Below are positions 60,796 to 64,000 of a stretch of DNA of 64,000 nucleotides, piece by piece (position 1 is the first letter of the stretch; the number at the start of each line of letters is the position of its first letter). The notes beneath the pieces were generated by a model. That model ran no database searches, was not told where the DNA came from, and was given only the letters and a program-made list of their open reading frames with translations. The translations under genes were made by a program, and so were the position numbers. Source of the stretch: Corynebacterium massiliense DSM 45435 (GTDB taxonomy: Bacteria; Actinomycetota; Actinomycetes; Mycobacteriales; Mycobacteriaceae); contig NZ_CP063189.1 of assembly GCF_028609805.1 (NCBI RefSeq), positions 1,054,001 through 1,118,000 on the forward strand, written 5' to 3'.

Positions 60796-61398
60796 ATGCC
60801 TACCTGGAAAGATCTCACGGACGCCGACCCCAGCCATTCGCAGAACTACGCCCGCCGGTGGCGCATGCTTGCAGCGCAAGGCAAGGATGTTCACGGCGAG
60901 GCCAGGCTTGCCGATGCCATGTCAGAACGCCATTCACGCATCCTCGACGCCGGCTGCGGTACCGGCCGCGTGGGCGGGGAGCTGGCCCGCCGCGGGCACG
61001 AGGTCGTCGGCGTGGACATCGACCCGCTACTTATCGAGCACGCCGAGCACGACTTCCCCGACGTCGAGTGGGTGGTCGGGGACTTGAGCGCGGACGACAT
61101 CCCGGAAGGCGACTTCGACTTGGCCGTCTCCGCCGGGAACGTGATGGGCTTCCTCGCCGAGGACGGCCGCGAGCCCGCCCTGCGGAACATCTTCCAGTCC
61201 CTGAAACCGGGTGGGCGCTTCGTCGTCGGCTTCGGCTCTGGGCGCGGCTGGTCGTTCGACGACTTTTTGACCACCGCTCAGTCCGTCGGCTTCCAGGTCG
61301 ACTCCACATTCTCGTCGTGGGACCTGCAGGTGTTTTCCGCGACCTCGACGTTCCTCGTCGCCGTGCTGTCGCGGCCGGGGGCGAACTTGTTAGCGTAA
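60796..61398 (+). CDS. Class I SAM-dependent methyltransferase
   Basis: 200 aa. The SAM-binding motif is ILDAGCGTGRVGGELA (about residues 49-64), followed by GVDIDPLLIEHA, DLAVSAGNVMGF and the GG-containing LKPGGRFVVGF. Substrate unknown. The ATG at 60796 fits the -10 geometry, and an in-frame extension to 60697 would cross the promoter. It contains an exact CTTGCCGATGCC at 60907-60918. Confidence 0.88.
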   Translation: MPTWKDLTDADPSHSQNYARRWRMLAAQGKDVHGEARLADAMSERHSRILDAGCGTGRVGGELARRGHEVVGVDIDPLLIEHAEHDFPDVEWVVGDLSADDIPEGDFDLAVSAGNVMGFLAEDGREPALRNIFQSLKPGGRFVVGFGSGRGWSFDDFLTTAQSVGFQVDSTFSSWDLQVFSATSTFLVAVLSRPGANLLA

Positions 61399-61422
61399 CG
61401 CGGCTCTGACGAGCCGCGTTAC
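61395..61422. terminator. Hairpin after the methyltransferase gene
   Basis: GTAACGCGGCTC (61395-61406) and GAGCCGCGTTAC (61411-61422) form a perfect 12-bp stem with a TGAC loop that includes the stop codon. No T run follows. A near copy of the right arm (GAGCCGCGTCACGGGG) occurs at about 61438-61453. Confidence 0.65.
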
Positions 61423-61467
61423 GGGGGCTGAAGAATGAGCCGCGTCACGGGGTAGCGCCGTGGCGCT

Positions 61468-63021
61468 CTAGCGGCGGGACGCCTGGTCGAAGAAGTCGAC
61501 CTCATGCCAGGAAGCGGTGAGGTAGGCGCGCGCAGCGGCGTCACGCTCCCGCGGGGTCGCTTCCTGCAGCGCCTGTTCCAACAATTCGATTGCCCGAGCG
61601 GTTTCGGCAACGAAGTCGTCGCCGCCGTACATGTCCAGCCAGCTGGCGTACGGGTGATCCGGGCCGTTGGCATCCGCCTGGTACAAGCCGATCTCCGCGT
61701 ACAGCCAGAAGCAGGGCAGTACCGCCGCTGCGCCGACCACGTAGTTCTCCGTCGCAGCGCGTGCGACCAGAAAGTCCGTGTAGGCGGCCGTGACCCGAGA
61801 CGGGGCCGCCTCGTCCGCGTCGCCGAGCCACTCGCGGTGCAGGGCGGCCTCCACCTCGACGCAATCGGCCGCGGCATGCGCCCAGAAGACCTGTGCGTGG
61901 GCTTCCGGCGAGTTCATCGCCACCTTCGCCAGCGCCTTCGAATACTGGTTCAAGTAGTGCGCGTCCTGGGCCAGGTAGAACAGAAAATCCTCGCGCCGGA
62001 GTTCACCGGACCGCAGGTCACGGATGAAATCGAGATCCACTAGCTCCGCCCACACGTCGCCGGTGGCCTCCCACAGCGCCCGGGTGAACTCGCCGCTCGG
62101 CGCAATCCGCGGCGCGGAGGCCTTCGTGCCCGATGGCTCCCACGGGTTAGCGGCGACCAGGTACTGCGCCGGCGTGGTGCTTGCGGCCTTTTCCAGCCGC
62201 CGCAGCCGGTGGAAGTGATCCACCGGCCCGTTACCCTTGCCCACCTGCAGCTTGTGCGCGTGCACAATCGCCTCGTGCAGCCAGTGGGTGGAATACGCCA
62301 GGGCGTCTTCTAAAGAGTCCCCGGCGCCCAAGCGCGTGGCCAGGGCGGAGGAGAGGGAGCACCCGGTACCGTGCGTGTGCGGCGTGTCCACGCGCGGGGA
62401 GGGGACATGGTGGACCTGCCCATCCGGGCGCACGCACGCGTTGTCCGCGCCGCCGGAGGTCAGGTGCCCGCCCTTGACGATGACCGCGGTGTCGTTGTCC
62501 GCCGCCCACTTCTTTGCCGTCTCGATGGCGGCATCGAGGCTGTCCGCCATTTCGGTGCCGGTGAGCACGGCCAGCTCGCGAAGGTTCGGCGTAATGACCG
62601 TGACCTTCGCGCACAGCTTCTTGATGGCGTCCTCCGCGTCCTCTTCCAAAAGGCGATCCCCGCTGGTGGCCACCATGACTGGGTCGAGGACTACGGGGAG
62701 GTCATCGGCAAGCGAGGCAAGCCACGCCTCTACGGTCTCGGTGACCTCGGCGCTGCCCAACATGCCGATCTTCACCGCGTCCACCTCGACGTCGTCGGAC
62801 ACGGCGGCGAGCTGCTCGGTGAGAAACTCCACGGGCGGGTTGTGAATGGACCGCACGCCCTGGGTGTTTTGCGCCACCAGGGACGTGGTCACGCACATCC
62901 CGTACCCGCCCGTGGCCGAGATGGACTTCAGATCAGCCTGAATGCCCGCGCCGCCCGAGGGATCCGTACCGGCGATGGATAGAACGCGGGGGATGGGGGC
63001 GTGGTGGCGTGCAGCGGGCAT
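61468..63021 (-). CDS. thiD: HMP/HMP-phosphate kinase fused to TenA-type thiaminase
   Basis: 517 aa fusion. Residues about 10-265 are ThiD, which phosphorylates hydroxymethylpyrimidine twice: SIAGTDPSGGAGIQADLKS, LDPVMVATSGDRLL and the anion-hole TPHTHGTGCSLSSA. Residues about 300-515 are a TenA/THI-4 domain, which salvages amino-HMP from degraded thiamine, with AVLPCFWLYAEIG carrying the likely catalytic Cys and a C-terminal ASWHEVDFFDQA with Glu. Fusing both steps couples pyrimidine salvage to phosphorylation. No TPP riboswitch is visible upstream. The ATG at 63021 has GAAGGAGAG 4-12 bases upstream. Confidence 0.95.
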   Translation of the reverse strand: MPAARHHAPIPRVLSIAGTDPSGGAGIQADLKSISATGGYGMCVTTSLVAQNTQGVRSIHNPPVEFLTEQLAAVSDDVEVDAVKIGMLGSAEVTETVEAWLASLADDLPVVLDPVMVATSGDRLLEEDAEDAIKKLCAKVTVITPNLRELAVLTGTEMADSLDAAIETAKKWAADNDTAVIVKGGHLTSGGADNACVRPDGQVHHVPSPRVDTPHTHGTGCSLSSALATRLGAGDSLEDALAYSTHWLHEAIVHAHKLQVGKGNGPVDHFHRLRRLEKAASTTPAQYLVAANPWEPSGTKASAPRIAPSGEFTRALWEATGDVWAELVDLDFIRDLRSGELRREDFLFYLAQDAHYLNQYSKALAKVAMNSPEAHAQVFWAHAAADCVEVEAALHREWLGDADEAAPSRVTAAYTDFLVARAATENYVVGAAAVLPCFWLYAEIGLYQADANGPDHPYASWLDMYGGDDFVAETARAIELLEQALQEATPRERDAAARAYLTASWHEVDFFDQASRR

Positions 63022-63075
63022 GGTCTCTCCTTCGCAAGCTGAGGTGAAAAAGTGAGATTGCCTGCGACGATAACA

Positions 63076-63102
63076 AAAAGGCCTCCCTCAGGGAGGCCTT
63101 TT
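63076..63102. terminator. Bidirectional terminator between ndh and thiD
   Basis: A perfect 12-bp stem AAAAGGCCTCCC / GGGAGGCCTTTT with a 3-base loop. Read on the minus strand it ends ndh with a T tract just before the thiD upstream region. It is symmetric enough to work on both strands. Confidence 0.92.
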
Positions 63103-63147
63103 CATCCCACTCGTCTGCTAGCTGGAAAAGCCGGCGAGGAGTGCGGG

Positions 63148-64000
63148 TTACTTCGCGTCGTAGTCGAGAGCGCGGCGAGCCACGCGCTGCTGCTGGGTGA
63201 TTTCCAGGTTGCCGCGGTGGGAGGAGAAGACGTTGATCATCCACTCCGCCACGGCGAACGCGCGGTTGCGGATGCCGGACAGGTAGGCGCCGTGGACGCC
63301 CAGCCACATCAGCCACGGGATGAGGCCGTGCAGCTCGGTCTTGCCGATCTTGGCCACCGCGTTGAAGCGGTTGATGATCGCCATGGTGCCCTTGTCGAAG
63401 TAGTCGAAGGGCTCCTTTTCGTCGGCGGTGGACTCCTCGTCGGTCTTCGCGGCGATGAGCTTCGCGGCGTGCGCGCCACCCTGCATGGCCACCTGGGCGA
63501 GGCCCGGCAGCTTGTTCAGGTTGATCATGTCACCGATGATGTAGACGTTGTCCTTGTCGCCCACGGTGAGGTCCTCGTTGACGGCCACGCGGCCACCGCG
63601 GTCGGCCTCGACGCCGTCCACCTGGTCGGCGATGAGCTTGCCCAGCGGGGACGCGGCAACGCCGGCGGACCAGATCTTGGTAAAGCCCTCGATGGTGGTC
63701 TCGTTGCCGTCCTTGGTCTTGTAGGTCACCGAGTTGTCGTCGACGTTGGAGACCATCGCGTTGAGGCGGACGGTCACGCCGGCCTTCTCCAGGGTGCGCT
63801 GGGCCTTGCGGCCGAGGCGCTTGCCAAACGGCGGCAGGACCTGCGGCGCTCCGTCCAGCAAGTAGATCTTGGCGGCCTCGGGGCCGAACTGGGAGTACTT
63901 CTTGGTCAGCGTGCGGTGGGCCAGCTCGGCGACCTGGCCGGCCAGCTCCACGCCGGTCGGGCCGGCTCCGACGATGATGAAGGTCAAAAGGCGCTCGCGC
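63148..64000 (-). CDS. ndh: Type II NADH dehydrogenase, C-terminal part
   Basis: The gene runs off the right edge of the window and lacks its N-terminal FAD-binding segment. The visible part starts within RLLTFIIVGAGPTGVELAGQ, the NADH-binding Rossmann motif GxGxxG, and contains the FAD-contacting motif VYIIGDMINL and AMQGGAHAAKLI. The C-terminal helices (HGLIPWLMWLGVHGAYLSG) mediate membrane association. The enzyme transfers electrons from NADH to menaquinone without proton pumping. Confidence 0.95.
   Translation of the reverse strand, partial: RERLLTFIIVGAGPTGVELAGQVAELAHRTLTKKYSQFGPEAAKIYLLDGAPQVLPPFGKRLGRKAQRTLEKAGVTVRLNAMVSNVDDNSVTYKTKDGNETTIEGFTKIWSAGVAASPLGKLIADQVDGVEADRGGRVAVNEDLTVGDKDNVYIIGDMINLNKLPGLAQVAMQGGAHAAKLIAAKTDEESTADEKEPFDYFDKGTMAIINRFNAVAKIGKTELHGLIPWLMWLGVHGAYLSGIRNRAFAVAEWMINVFSSHRGNLEITQQQRVARRALDYDAK

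Noticed and set aside
63022..63147. TPP riboswitch before thiD
   Set aside because: The conserved thi-box words are absent and the stretch is mostly a terminator hairpin plus ribosome binding site.

Overview
The window is 64 kb of a GC-rich actinobacterial chromosome, almost certainly a Corynebacterium. The evidence is the gene order pheST - argGH - tyrS, an rrs-rrl-rrf operon, the corynebacterial cytokinesis pair steA/steB, a PldP-type ParA next to scpAB, and the odhI - ftsR - bifunctional-nuclease - merR block that matches mycobacterial garA-Rv1828-Rv1829-Rv1830. No species is assigned because no database search was possible.

Layout. 1-11.4 kb: end of a TrmH/SpoU methylase, pheS, pheT, an amino-acid permease, ornithine cyclodeaminase, argG, argH, a tiny Trm112-like protein and tyrS. 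The argCJBDFR genes that often precede argG in corynebacteria are not present at this locus. 11.4-17.3 kb: complete ribosomal RNA operon with leader, spacer, a recognisable 23S precursor stem and a strong terminator. 17.3-18.7 kb: an IS256/IS1249-like element with perfect 8-bp target duplications. 18.9-34 kb: a dense, largely translationally coupled run (TPR protein, HAD phosphatase, small ORF, tlyA, nadK, recN, steA, steB, NUDIX, xerD, pldP, scpA, scpB, rluB, cmk, der) that combines rRNA modification, DNA repair, chromosome segregation and division. 33.9-42.2 kb: accessory material comprising a SAM methyltransferase, a strongly degenerate heterodimeric ABC exporter, a lipoprotein esterase, an orphan DNA methyltransferase, a small MT0933-like protein and a polytopic membrane protein. 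42.4-47.1 kb: a mobile patch with a DUF222-HNH protein, an IS256-family element and an IS481-family element. The IS481 element sits in the 3' end of a tRNA-Pro gene and regenerates that end by a 16-bp duplication. 47.1-64 kb: core genes again (YchJ-like, hydrolase/OsmC fusion, secA2, odhI, ftsR, bifunctional nuclease, second MerR, vWA-like protein, putative DNA glycosylase, DEAD-box helicase, gnd, thioesterase, corA, methyltransferase, a thiD-tenA fusion, and the 3' part of ndh).

The three most interesting observations are these. (1) A dispersed 12-mer CTTGCCGATGYC occurs exactly 11 times, always on the coding strand and in one frame (Leu-Ala-Asp-Ala/Val), far above chance for a 12-mer. (2) The ABC exporter pair appears reduced to a single assembled ATP site, since one subunit has lost its Walker A region and the other its signature motif. 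(3) The IS481 insertion preserves a tRNA gene but separates it from its terminator. Several genes also show a TAnnnT box 7-8 bases upstream of the start codon, the expected geometry of leaderless transcripts.
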